Under the pieces are notes generated by a model. That model saw only the letters and a program-made list of their open reading frames with translations, was not told the DNA's origin and made no database searches. A DNA stretch of 64,000 bases from Roseovarius mucosus (GTDB lineage: Bacteria; Pseudomonadota; Alphaproteobacteria; Rhodobacterales; Rhodobacteraceae). This document shows positions 45,492 to 54,173 of the stretch, in pieces. The translations under genes and the position numbers were made by a program. The stretch's first letter is position 1; each line of letters starts with the position of its first letter. The DNA lies in NCBI RefSeq assembly GCF_002080415.1, contig NZ_CP020474.1, forward strand, positions 3,051,501 through 3,115,500, written 5' to 3'.

Positions 45492-45601
45492 TCCGGCAGG
45501 CGGCATGAGCGCGCGCAAAGCGGCCTTCGGGTCGCAGCGGGGCTTGACCTTGGGGCGCACAGCAGAAACAAGCTGCGCGGAGTAGGATTCCCTCAGAGTT
45601 T

Positions 45602-45660
45602 GGGGGGGTCCTCTCGCGACGTTTGGCGTGATCGCCCCCCTGCTGGTCTCCTGAAAGGAG
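45602..45660 (+). promoter_or_regulatory. Structured leader of the decarboxylase gene with a sequestered ribosome-binding site
   Basis: GGGGGG (in 45602-45608) can pair with CCCCCC (45635-45640). Then CTCCT-GAA-AGGAG (45648-45660) folds the Shine-Dalgarno sequence into a hairpin just before the ATG. Ornithine decarboxylase genes of alphaproteobacteria can have a regulatory leader (speF motif). This may be such a leader, but I could not match its consensus. Confidence 0.45.
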
Positions 45661-45666
45661 AAGTTG

Positions 45667-47958
45667 ATGAAATTCCACTTTCCCATTGTCATCATCGACG
45701 AAGATTTCCGGTCCGAAAACTCTTCCGGGCTTGGTATTCGGGCCATGGCCAAGGCTATGGAGGACGAGGGGTTCGAGGTTCTGGGCGTCACGAGCTATGG
45801 GGATTTGTCGCAATTCGCGCAGCAGCAATCGCGCGCCAGTGCCTTTGTTCTGTCGATTGACGATGAGGAATTCAGCCCCGGTCCCGATATTGATCCGGTG
45901 ATCACCAATCTGCGCAATTTCGTGCAGGAGGTGCGGCGAAAGAATGCCGATGTGCCGATCTATGTTTACGGCGAGACCAAGACGAGTCGCCATTTGCCCA
46001 ATGACATCCTGCGCGAATTGCACGGATTTATTCATGCGTTCGAGGATACGCCCGAATTCGTGGCGCGCCATATCATCCGCGAGGCGAAAATCTATCTGGA
46101 GGGCATTCAGCCGCCGTTTTTCAAGGCGTTGCTGGATTATGCCGAGGACGGGTCGTATTCTTGGCATTGTCCGGGGCATTCGGGGGGGGTGGCCTTTCTC
46201 AAAAGCCCGATTGGCCAGATGTATCATCAGTTTTACGGCGAGAACATGCTGCGCGCCAATGTGTGCAATTCGGTCGAGGAGCTGGGGCAGCTCTTGGATC
46301 ATGACGGCGCGATTGGCGCGTCAGAGCGCAACGCGGCACGGATTTTCAACGCCGACCATTGTTTTTTCGTGACCAATGGCACCAGCACCAGCAACAAGAT
46401 GGTCTGGCATCACACGGTCGCCCCCGGTGACGTGGTGGTGGTGGACCGCAATTGCCACAAGTCGATCCTGCATAGCATCATCATGACTGGGGCGATTCCG
46501 GTGTTCCTGCGGCCCACGCGCAATAACTTTGGCATCATCGGGCCGATTCCGCGCGGCGAGTTCGAGATTGACGCGATCAAGGCCAAGATCCGCGCCAATC
46601 CGCTGTTGAAGGGGGTTGATCCCGATACGGTCAAGCCGCGCATCCTGACCTTGACGCAATCCACCTATGACGGGGTGCTCTACAATACCGAGGTGATCAA
46701 GGATCTGCTTGATGGCTATGTGGAAAACCTGCATTTCGATGAGGCGTGGTTGCCGCATGCCAGTTTCCACCCGTTCTATAGCAGTTTTCACGCGATGGGC
46801 CGGTCGCGGGAACGGCCGCTGCATTCGGTGACTTATGTGACGCAGTCGATCCACAAGCTGCTGGCGGGGATCAGTCAGGCCAGCCATGTGTTGGTGCAGG
46901 ACAGTCAGACCACCAAGCTGGATCGCCACCTCTTTAATGAGGCGTATCTGATGCATACCAGCACCAGCCCGCAATACAGCATTATTGCGAGTTGCGATGT
47001 GGCAGCGGCGATGATGGAGCCGCCTGCAGGCACAGCGCTGGTCGAGGAGAGCATCGCGGAATCGCTCGATTTCCGGCGGGCGATGCAGAAGGTCGATGCC
47101 GAGTTCGGCGATGACGACTGGTGGTTCCAAGTCTGGGGGCCGGATGTTCTGGACGAGGAGGGGATCGGTGAGATGCGTGACTGGGTGCTCAAACGCACCG
47201 ATGCGCATGGCGTACAAGCCTCGGATGGGGAGGAGTCTTGGCATGATTTCGGCGAGATGGCGCCGGGGTTCAACATGCTTGATCCGATCAAGGCCACGAT
47301 CATCACGCCCGGTCTCAATCTGGATGGGCGGTTCGAGCAGACGGGGATTCCGGCCTCGATTGTCACCAAATATCTGGCCGAGCATGGTGTGGTGGTCGAG
47401 AAGACCGGGCTTTACAGTTTCTTCATCATGTTCACCATTGGCATCACCAAGGGCCGGTGGAACACGCTCTTGACCGCGCTGCAACAGTTCAAGGACGATT
47501 ACGACAAGAACCAGCCGATGTGGCGGGCGATGCCGGAGTTTTGCGCCAAGCAGCCGCGCTATGAAGGCATGGGGCTGCGGGATCTGTGCCAGCATGTGCA
47601 TACGCTCTATGCGAAATACGATGTGGCGATCCTGTCGACGGAAATGTATCTGAGCGATCTGACCCCGGCGATGACGCCGAGCGAGGCCTTTGCCCATATC
47701 GCGCGGCGCACCACCGAGCGGGTGGCGATTGACGATCTGGAAGGCCGGGTGACGACCAGCCTTGTGACGCCCTATCCGCCGGGTATTCCGCTTTTGATCC
47801 CCGGCGAGGTGTTCAACAAGACCATCGTGCAATACCTGCGGTTCAACCGCGAGTTTGGTCGCGAATGCCCCGGTTTCGAGACCGATATTCACGGGTTGGT
47901 GCAGGAAGTGGGCGAGGATGGCGTGACGCGCTATTTCGCGGATTGCGTGGCCGGCTGA
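45667..47958 (+). CDS. Ornithine/lysine/arginine decarboxylase (fold type I)
   Basis: 763 residues from ATG 45667. An N-terminal wing domain (HFPIVIIDEDFRSENSSGLG) is followed by the PLP domain with WHCPGHSGGVAFLKSP, the cofactor stack FVTNGTSTSNKMVWHHTV, DEAWLPHASFHPFY and the Schiff-base Lys, about K397, in QSIHKLLAG. A C-terminal domain follows (TPYPPGIPLLIPGEVFN). It forms a diamine from a basic amino acid, most likely putrescine, judging by the gamma-glutamylputrescine synthetase-like gene next door. The exact substrate is not settled by motifs I can see. Confidence 0.88.
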   Translation: MKFHFPIVIIDEDFRSENSSGLGIRAMAKAMEDEGFEVLGVTSYGDLSQFAQQQSRASAFVLSIDDEEFSPGPDIDPVITNLRNFVQEVRRKNADVPIYVYGETKTSRHLPNDILRELHGFIHAFEDTPEFVARHIIREAKIYLEGIQPPFFKALLDYAEDGSYSWHCPGHSGGVAFLKSPIGQMYHQFYGENMLRANVCNSVEELGQLLDHDGAIGASERNAARIFNADHCFFVTNGTSTSNKMVWHHTVAPGDVVVVDRNCHKSILHSIIMTGAIPVFLRPTRNNFGIIGPIPRGEFEIDAIKAKIRANPLLKGVDPDTVKPRILTLTQSTYDGVLYNTEVIKDLLDGYVENLHFDEAWLPHASFHPFYSSFHAMGRSRERPLHSVTYVTQSIHKLLAGISQASHVLVQDSQTTKLDRHLFNEAYLMHTSTSPQYSIIASCDVAAAMMEPPAGTALVEESIAESLDFRRAMQKVDAEFGDDDWWFQVWGPDVLDEEGIGEMRDWVLKRTDAHGVQASDGEESWHDFGEMAPGFNMLDPIKATIITPGLNLDGRFEQTGIPASIVTKYLAEHGVVVEKTGLYSFFIMFTIGITKGRWNTLLTALQQFKDDYDKNQPMWRAMPEFCAKQPRYEGMGLRDLCQHVHTLYAKYDVAILSTEMYLSDLTPAMTPSEAFAHIARRTTERVAIDDLEGRVTTSLVTPYPPGIPLLIPGEVFNKTIVQYLRFNREFGRECPGFETDIHGLVQEVGEDGVTRYFADCVAG

Positions 47959-47967
47959 GGCCGGGCG

Positions 47968-49317
47968 TCACACGCTTTCGAGATAGGCGTCATACTCGAA
48001 ATCGGTCACGTAGCGCGTGAAGCGTTTGAGTTCCTGCATCTTGCATTCCACCAGCATGGTTTGCAGGCGTCTGGAAAAGATGTCCTGCACATGCCGCCCC
48101 CGGCGAAAGGCCTGAATGGCGGTGGCCCAGTCGAGTGGCAGGTGGTCGAGTTTCTGGCTATAGGCGTCGCCGTCGATGGGCGGGCAGGGTGCTATTCCCT
48201 GTTCGATGCCGATGAGCGCGCCGCCCAGAATGCTGCCCAGCACGAGGTACGGGTTGGCATCGGCGCCCGCGACGCGGTGCTCGATGCGCCGCGCCTTGTG
48301 GTTGCCGCCGGGGATGCGGATCGCCGCCGTGCGGTTTTCATAGCCCCAAGAGATGCCAGTGGGCGCATGGGTGCCGGGCAGAAGGCGGCGATAGGAATTT
48401 TGGTGCGGCGCGAAGGTGAGCGTGTTTTCATGCATCGTTTCCAGCAGCCCGCCCACGGCATTGAGAAGGAGCGGTGTGCCGGTATTACCGCCATTGTCAA
48501 ACAGGTTGACGCCGTTTTCATCGACAAGGCTGAAATGCACGTGAAAGCCGCTGCCCGAGCGGTCGCCATAGGGTTTCGCCATGAAGGTAGCGGCCATGCC
48601 ATGTTTGCGCGCGATGCCGCGCACGAGGCGTTTGAAGAGAACGGCATCATCGGCGGCCTGTAGGGGATCGGCGACATGAACCATGTTGATTTCAAACTGG
48701 CCCGCGCCGTTTTCGGAGATGGCGGCATCGGCGGGGATGCCCTGTTCGTGGCAGGCGTCGTAGACGTCGTTGAGGAATTCGTCGAAATGTTCCAGCTCAT
48801 CGAGGGAGAGCGCGCCGTCGGAATCGAGCCGTTTGCCGGTCACGGGCGAGCAGGGCGGGCGCGGCTGCGCCTCGCGCGGGTCGCAGAGGTAGAATTCGAG
48901 TTCGGTGGCCACCACGGGGGTCAGACCGCGTGCCTTGTAGCGCTGCACGATATTGGAGAGCGCATGGCGCGGGTCGCCGGGAAAGGGGCTGCCATCCTCG
49001 GTGTGCATCCAGAACATCACCAGCGCCGAGGGGCGGCTTGTCCAGTTCACCATGACGATGGGCCGCCCGGTATGTTCGCAGATACCGTCTGAGTCGCCGG
49101 TTTCGAACACCAGTTCGTTATTCTCGATATCCTCGCCCCAGATATCCACGCTGAGCACCGAGAGCGGCAGGCGCAGCCCGTCGTCCATGATCGACTTGGC
49201 CTTTTCAATCGGCAGGCGTTTGCCGCGCATCGCGCCGTTGAGATCGCAGACGCAGGCAAAGACGGATTCGATTTCGGGCCGTTCCTGAAGCCATTGGCGG
49301 ATATTGGTCGTGGTCAT
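47968..49317 (-). CDS. puuA: Gamma-glutamylputrescine synthetase-like glutamine synthetase
   Basis: 449 residues from ATG 49317. Glutamine-synthetase fold: ATELEFYLCDP with metal-binding Glu, ISENGAGQFEINMVHV, SGSGFHVHFSL, NSYRRLLPGTHAPTGISWGY and NRTAAIRIPGGN. It looks like PuuA, which joins glutamate to putrescine to begin its breakdown, rather than a GlnA used for nitrogen assimilation. It is convergent with the decarboxylase gene (10 bases apart) and divergent from murJ. Confidence 0.82.
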   Translation of the reverse strand: MTTTNIRQWLQERPEIESVFACVCDLNGAMRGKRLPIEKAKSIMDDGLRLPLSVLSVDIWGEDIENNELVFETGDSDGICEHTGRPIVMVNWTSRPSALVMFWMHTEDGSPFPGDPRHALSNIVQRYKARGLTPVVATELEFYLCDPREAQPRPPCSPVTGKRLDSDGALSLDELEHFDEFLNDVYDACHEQGIPADAAISENGAGQFEINMVHVADPLQAADDAVLFKRLVRGIARKHGMAATFMAKPYGDRSGSGFHVHFSLVDENGVNLFDNGGNTGTPLLLNAVGGLLETMHENTLTFAPHQNSYRRLLPGTHAPTGISWGYENRTAAIRIPGGNHKARRIEHRVAGADANPYLVLGSILGGALIGIEQGIAPCPPIDGDAYSQKLDHLPLDWATAIQAFRRGRHVQDIFSRRLQTMLVECKMQELKRFTRYVTDFEYDAYLESV

Positions 49318-49513
49318 TTCACGTCTCTTTCTGTCGGCATGGACGGGAGTGCGCCGATGTCCTCTGGCCTTACCTTGTCGTGTCGTCGCGGGACTGGGTA
49401 GCGAAATATGCGTGTGCGCCGGAAAATGCGGGCGGTTTGCGCCGTTTGCGCCCCCTTCCCCCCGGCGTGGTGATGGTCTAATCCTCGTCTCTGATCCCGG
49501 CGAAAGGCCCCGC

Positions 49514-51052
49514 ATGAAACCTGTCCGCCTGCTTTCTGGCATTCTCACCGTTGGCGGTTGGACCCTGCTGAGCAGGCTTTTGGGGTTCGTCCGCGATGTG
49601 CTGATCGCGAGCTATATCGGCCCCGGCGCTGTAATGGATGCCTTTGTTGCAGCGTTTCGCCTGCCCAATATGTTTCGCCGGTTCTTTGCCGAAGGCGCGT
49701 TCAACGCGGCCTTTGTGCCGATGTTTTCCAAGCGGTTGGAGGCAGGCGATAACCCTTTGGGCTTTGCGGCGCTGGCCTGTTCGGGGCTTAGCCTTGTGCT
49801 TTTGGGGCTGACGGGGCTGTGCATGGTGTTCATGCCCGCGCTGGTCTGGGCCACGGCAGAGGGATTCGTGGGCGATGCGCGGTTCGACCTGACGGTCGAG
49901 TTTGGGCGGATCGTGTTTCCCTATATCTTTTTCATCTCATTGGCGGCGTTGTTTTCGGGGATGCTCAATGCGGCGGGGCATTTTGCGGCGGCGGCCGCCG
50001 CGCCGGTATTGCTGAATGTCTTGTTGATCGGCACGATGAGTTTTGCTGCCTTGACGGGCGGGGCGGTGGCGCAGGCGCTGGTCTGGACCATTCCGGTGGC
50101 TGGGGTCGCGCAATTGGCGCTGGTGTGGCATGCGACGCGACGGGCGGGGCTGAGCCTGCCCTTGGTGCGGCCCCGCTGGACGCCAGAGATGGCGCAACTG
50201 GTGCGGATTGCCATTCCGGCGGCTTTGGCGGGCGGGGTGGTGCAGATCAACCTTGTGGTCGGGCAATTGGTGGCCTCGAACACCGAAAAGGCGGTGAGCT
50301 GGCTTTATTCTGCGGACCGGCTCTATCAATTGCCCTTGGGGGTTGTGGGGATTGCGGTGGGCATTGTGCTGCTTCCTGATCTCTCGCGGCGGCTGAAGGC
50401 GCAGGATGATGTGGGCGCGCGCATGGCGCTGTCGCGGGCGGGCGAAATTGCCTTGGCGCTGACCATTCCCTGTGCCGTGGCGTTGATCGTGATCCCCATT
50501 CAACTGGTGTCGGTGCTGTTCGAGCGCGGGGCGTTTGGCGCGGATGACAGTGCCGCGACTGCCTTGGCGGTGGCGATTTACGGGTTGGGCCTGCCGGCGT
50601 TTGTGTTGCAAAAGATCCTGCAACCGCTGTTTTTCGCGCGCGAGGATACGCGCAGCCCGTTCCGCTATGCGGTTTGGGCGATGGCGGTGAATGGGGTTTT
50701 GGCGGTGGGGCTGGCGATGCTTATCGGCTGGATTGCGGCGGCGATTGCCACGACAATCGCGGCATGGATCATGGTGGTGCAACTGGCCGCCGGGGCGCGG
50801 CAGTTTGGCGAGGTGGCGCGGTTTGATGCGCAATTCCGGCGTCGGTTGTGGCGAATCTGTCTGGCCTCGGTGCTGATGGGGGCGGTGCTCTGGGGTGCGG
50901 GCGTGGTGCTTGGGCCGCTTTTCGGCATGGGGGGCTGGCGGTGGCTGGCGCTGTTGGTGCTGATCGCGGTGGGCACGCTGGCCTATGCGCTCTTTGGGCA
51001 AGGGCTGGGGGCGTTTCGGATACAGGAAATCCGGGGCAGGTTAAGGCGGTAA
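49514..51052 (+). CDS. murJ: MurJ lipid II flippase
   Basis: 512 residues from ATG 49514. About 14 membrane segments. Conserved start GGWTLLSRLLGFVRDVLIAS with the charged RxxGxxRD motif, and FRLPNMFRRFFAEGAFNAAF. MurJ moves lipid II across the inner membrane for peptidoglycan synthesis. Longer frames upstream lie in the divergent promoter region and are not used. Confidence 0.95.
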   Translation: MKPVRLLSGILTVGGWTLLSRLLGFVRDVLIASYIGPGAVMDAFVAAFRLPNMFRRFFAEGAFNAAFVPMFSKRLEAGDNPLGFAALACSGLSLVLLGLTGLCMVFMPALVWATAEGFVGDARFDLTVEFGRIVFPYIFFISLAALFSGMLNAAGHFAAAAAAPVLLNVLLIGTMSFAALTGGAVAQALVWTIPVAGVAQLALVWHATRRAGLSLPLVRPRWTPEMAQLVRIAIPAALAGGVVQINLVVGQLVASNTEKAVSWLYSADRLYQLPLGVVGIAVGIVLLPDLSRRLKAQDDVGARMALSRAGEIALALTIPCAVALIVIPIQLVSVLFERGAFGADDSAATALAVAIYGLGLPAFVLQKILQPLFFAREDTRSPFRYAVWAMAVNGVLAVGLAMLIGWIAAAIATTIAAWIMVVQLAAGARQFGEVARFDAQFRRRLWRICLASVLMGAVLWGAGVVLGPLFGMGGWRWLALLVLIAVGTLAYALFGQGLGAFRIQEIRGRLRR

Positions 51053-51066
51053 GGGGGTCGTCTTCA

Positions 51067-51262
51067 CGCGCGGAATCAAGGTGCCGTAGGCACCGCCGCG
51101 CGGATCGCTGGGCCGTCCCGCGGCCTAGCGATTTTGAGAAGGCGCGGTTCGCTGAGAGATTATACGGACTTGGCAGGCATAAAGTGGCAGCCACGCCTGT
51201 TGTTTCGCTAGTCCCCGGCCCAGCGATCCACGCGGCAGCGCTTCGCGCCTTGATTCCGCGCG
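51067..51262. repeat. Long interrupted inverted repeat between murJ and the rhomboid-like gene
   Basis: CGCGCGGAATCAAGG (51067-51081) is exactly complementary to 51248-51262. Inside, CGCGGATCGCTGGGCCG (51099-51115) matches the complement of 51216-51234 with small bulges. The left arm also has GTGCC-GTA-GGCAC. The whole 196 bases would fold into one long branched hairpin between convergent genes. It may be a terminator-like or repeat element. Confidence 0.7.
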
Positions 51263-51274
51263 GGCAATGCCGCC

Positions 51275-51961
51275 TCAGTCGTGACGCAGCTTGGCCCGCA
51301 GGCGGGACCAGCCGCCGGGGCTGAGCACGAAGGACGCCAGAAATCCGCTGGCAAAGCCACTGACATCGGCGATCCAAGTGGCATTGCCGCCGAACAACAG
51401 GCCAAACACCAGTTGCAGCCCCATCAGCACGCCGATGAGGGTGAAGGCCCGGACCTGATTGGTGCCCATCTGCCCCAGCCTGAGCCACATGATATAGGTA
51501 AAGCCGCCGATCAGGCCGTAAACGCCGGGAAAGGCCCCGATGAGCCAGGGCCGCCCCGGTGCCACAAGGCCAAAGATCACGGCCCCCACCACTGTGCTGA
51601 CCGCGAAGAGAACCAGAACCGCCCAGTGACGGAACACGTCCGAGACGAATTTACCCATCGCCAGAAGCAGCACGCCCGCGAAAAGCGCGTGGGTAAAGCT
51701 GCCATGGATGAAGGCATAGCTGAGCAAGCGGCGCAGATGTTCCGCCGGATAGGCATTGTGTTCCAGCATCCAGCCAAGGATTTCGCCATTGAAGCCGTAA
51801 TCCTGAATCGCCGCCGCGCGCCAGCCCACGGCATCTGGGCCGCCCACAAGCCCGCGCGCGCCCAAGGTAAAGGCGGCTTCGACCCCCATGATCACCAAAA
51901 AGAGGGCGATCAGGAAGGGCGGCAGGGGGTTGACGGGGGCGGGTGGTCCTTGGTCGGGCAT
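51275..51961 (-). CDS. Rhomboid-like membrane protein lacking catalytic residues
   Basis: 228 residues from ATG 51961. About six membrane segments. The rhomboid TM2 pattern is present ([15 protein letters not shown]86 and H91). The catalytic GxSG motif is replaced by GAFPGVYG (142-149), with no Ser. The usual His of the last helix is an Asp (D199 in [11 protein letters not shown]). It therefore looks like a pseudoprotease, perhaps a membrane chaperone or binding factor. It is convergent with murJ and divergent from trpS. Confidence 0.78.
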   Translation of the reverse strand: MPDQGPPAPVNPLPPFLIALFLVIMGVEAAFTLGARGLVGGPDAVGWRAAAIQDYGFNGEILGWMLEHNAYPAEHLRRLLSYAFIHGSFTHALFAGVLLLAMGKFVSDVFRHWAVLVLFAVSTVVGAVIFGLVAPGRPWLIGAFPGVYGLIGGFTYIMWLRLGQMGTNQVRAFTLIGVLMGLQLVFGLLFGGNATWIADVSGFASGFLASFVLSPGGWSRLRAKLRHD

Positions 51962-52035
51962 GGCACCTCTCCTTGACGGGGCTGTGGCGCATGGGTAAGC
52001 GAGGCGGGCAGAGAAATCCACCACGGAGTTGCGTC

Positions 52036-53064
52036 ATGACCGAGGCGGCCTTTACCCCCCGCGTGTTTTCGGGAATCCAGCCCTCGGGCAACCTGCATCT
52101 GGGCAATTACCTGGGTGCATTGAAGCGGTTTGCCGAGGCGCAGAACAAGGGCATCCAGACGCTCTATTGCATGGTAGACCTGCATGCGATCACGGTTTGG
52201 CAAAACCCGGCTGATCTGGCCCGTGCAACGCGGGAATTGGCGGCGGGGTTCATTGCCTCTGGTCTTGATCCGGCCAAGTCCATTCTCTTCAATCAGTCTC
52301 AGGTGGCCGAGCATACGCAAATGGCGTGGGTCTTTAACTGTGTGGCGCGCATGGGGTGGATGCAGCGCATGACGCAGTTCAAGGACAAGGCTGGCAAGAA
52401 TGCGCAGAACGCCTCGCTTGGTCTGTTTGCCTATCCGGCGCTGATGGCCGCCGATATCCTGACCTATCACGCCACGCATGTGCCGGTGGGCGAGGATCAA
52501 AAGCAGCATCTGGAATTGACGCGCGACATTGCGATCAAGTTCAACCATGATTACGGCGTTGAGTTCTTTCCGATCCCCGAGCCGGTGATCGAAGGGGCGG
52601 CGACGCGGGTGATGTCCCTGCGCGACGGATCGAACAAGATGTCGAAATCTGATCCGTCGGATATGAGCCGCATCAATCTGACGGATGACGCCGACACCAT
52701 CGCCAAGAAAATCCGCAAGGCCAAGACCGACCCCGAGCCGCTGCCCTCTGAGGCGGCGGGGCTGGAGGGGCGGCCAGAGGCGCGCAATCTGGTGAATATC
52801 TATGCAGCGCTGGCTGATATGACGGTGGATCAGGTGATGGCCGAGGCGGGCGGCAAGCCCTTTTCCGAGTTCAAGCCGATGCTGGCGGATCTGGCCGTTG
52901 ACCGCATCGCGCCGATTTCCACGGAAATGGCGCGGCTGATGCAGGATCTGTCCGAGATTGACCGGATTTTGGCGGATGGTGCGGCGCGGGCGCGCACGAT
53001 TGCCGCGCCGATCCTGCGCCAGACCTATGAGATCATGGGCATGGTCGGCACGCGCGAGGTGTGA
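52036..53064 (+). CDS. trpS: Tryptophanyl-tRNA synthetase
   Basis: 342 residues from ATG 52036. Class I synthetase with the HIGH-type motif in [19 protein letters not shown] and the KMSKS motif in [12 protein letters not shown]. The middle ([18 protein letters not shown]) is typical of TrpRS. It charges tRNA-Trp in the cytoplasm. Divergent from the rhomboid-like gene; followed after 71 bases by rppH. Confidence 0.97.
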   Translation: MTEAAFTPRVFSGIQPSGNLHLGNYLGALKRFAEAQNKGIQTLYCMVDLHAITVWQNPADLARATRELAAGFIASGLDPAKSILFNQSQVAEHTQMAWVFNCVARMGWMQRMTQFKDKAGKNAQNASLGLFAYPALMAADILTYHATHVPVGEDQKQHLELTRDIAIKFNHDYGVEFFPIPEPVIEGAATRVMSLRDGSNKMSKSDPSDMSRINLTDDADTIAKKIRKAKTDPEPLPSEAAGLEGRPEARNLVNIYAALADMTVDQVMAEAGGKPFSEFKPMLADLAVDRIAPISTEMARLMQDLSEIDRILADGAARARTIAAPILRQTYEIMGMVGTREV

Positions 53065-53135
53065 GGGGGCTGGCCTCTTGACGCCTACGGCTGCACGCCG
53101 CACTCTGCCCGCGACCCAAGCTGAGAGGCCCGACG

Positions 53136-53618
53136 ATGACGCCCGAAGAGATTGCGAAACTGCCCTATCGCCAGTGCGTGGGGGTGATGCTGGTCAATGC
53201 GGCGGGGCAGGTGTTTGTGGGCCAGCGGATCGACAATGAGGTTCCCGCCTGGCAGATGCCGCAGGGCGGGATCGACAAAGGCGAGAGCGTGACCGAAGCC
53301 GCCCTGCGCGAGTTGTGGGAAGAAACCGGCGTTACAGCGGACAAGGTGCGCGTTGAGGCGGAAACAACCGGCTGGCTGACTTATGATTTGCCGCAGGAGA
53401 TGGTGCCGCGCATCTGGAAGGGGCGGTATCGGGGGCAAGAACAGAAATGGGTGCTGATGCGGTTTCTGGGCCAAGATACAGATGTGAATATCGCCACCGA
53501 TCACCCGGAGTTTTCCGAATGGCGCTGGTTGCCGCCCAGTGATCTGGAGGCCAATATCGTGCCCTTCAAGCGCGCGGTTTATTCCCGTGTGCTGGACGAA
53601 TTCGGGGCGTTGCTGTGA
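53136..53618 (+). CDS. rppH: RNA pyrophosphohydrolase
   Basis: 160 residues. The Nudix box is [20 protein letters not shown] and TGV (44-66). RppH/NudH-type features are [20 protein letters not shown] at the start, WQMPQGGID, and [13 protein letters not shown]. It removes pyrophosphate from the 5' end of mRNA and so triggers decay; plant-type Ap4A hydrolases of the same family are the alternative. Its stop overlaps the next start by 4 bases. Confidence 0.92.
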   Translation: MTPEEIAKLPYRQCVGVMLVNAAGQVFVGQRIDNEVPAWQMPQGGIDKGESVTEAALRELWEETGVTADKVRVEAETTGWLTYDLPQEMVPRIWKGRYRGQEQKWVLMRFLGQDTDVNIATDHPEFSEWRWLPPSDLEANIVPFKRAVYSRVLDEFGALL

Positions 53619-54100
53619 TCCGGGCGGCGGTTCTTGCGCTGGGCTTGGTGTTGGCGGGACCGGCGGTTGCGCTGAGTTGCTTTCCACAGGATGTGGCCGA
53701 GACCTATCGGCGCGCGGCAGAGGCGGCGGAGACCTATATCGTGGTGCATGGGCGGCTGTCCTTTGATCCGGCGCGTCTGCCCAGCACGGATATGATCCCG
53801 CAACAAAAGCCCGCGCATACGCTTATTCCGGCGCGGTTGACGGGGCAGGCGCTGACAAAGGGTGGGTTCGATCAGGCGTTTGATCGCGCCATCACGCTTG
53901 ATGTGCAATGTTTTGGCCCGTGGTGCGCCTCGGCGGTGCCGGGAACCCAGTATCTGGGATTTCTGGAGCGGCGGGACGGCGGTTATGTGCTGGCGGTGGA
54001 CCCTTGCGGCGGCATGGGCCATGCAGAGCCGACGCCCGCGATGCTGGACAAGGCGCTGCGCTGTCTGCAAGGGGGCGCTTGCACAGCTGAGCGCCGCTGA
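53615..54100 (+). CDS. Hypothetical exported cysteine-containing protein
   Basis: 161 residues from GTG 53615, overlapping the rppH stop. Signal peptide [20 protein letters not shown]. The mature part has six Cys ([30 protein letters not shown]), suggesting disulphides in the periplasm, and a beta-type centre ([13 protein letters not shown]). No known family. Confidence 0.65.
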   Translation: MIRAAVLALGLVLAGPAVALSCFPQDVAETYRRAAEAAETYIVVHGRLSFDPARLPSTDMIPQQKPAHTLIPARLTGQALTKGGFDQAFDRAITLDVQCFGPWCASAVPGTQYLGFLERRDGGYVLAVDPCGGMGHAEPTPAMLDKALRCLQGGACTAERR

Positions 54101-54127
54101 GGGCGGCCATAGCAGGGCTGGAAATTG

Positions 54128-54142
54128 GAACAAAAAGTGAAC
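54128..54142 (+). promoter_or_regulatory. LexA/SOS box of dnaE2
   Basis: GAAC-AAAAAGT-GAAC, an exact GAAC-N7-GAAC direct repeat, the LexA target known from Rhodobacter and other alphaproteobacteria. It is 31 bases before the chosen dnaE2 start. Confidence 0.88.
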
Positions 54143-54173
54143 ATACTGCATGGGTCTGGGAATCAGTGCCGCC

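Noticed and set aside
43620..47892. Long minus-strand frames opposite tmoW and the decarboxylase
   Set aside because: Rich in Arg, His and Pro with no domain. They are shadows of well-supported plus-strand genes.
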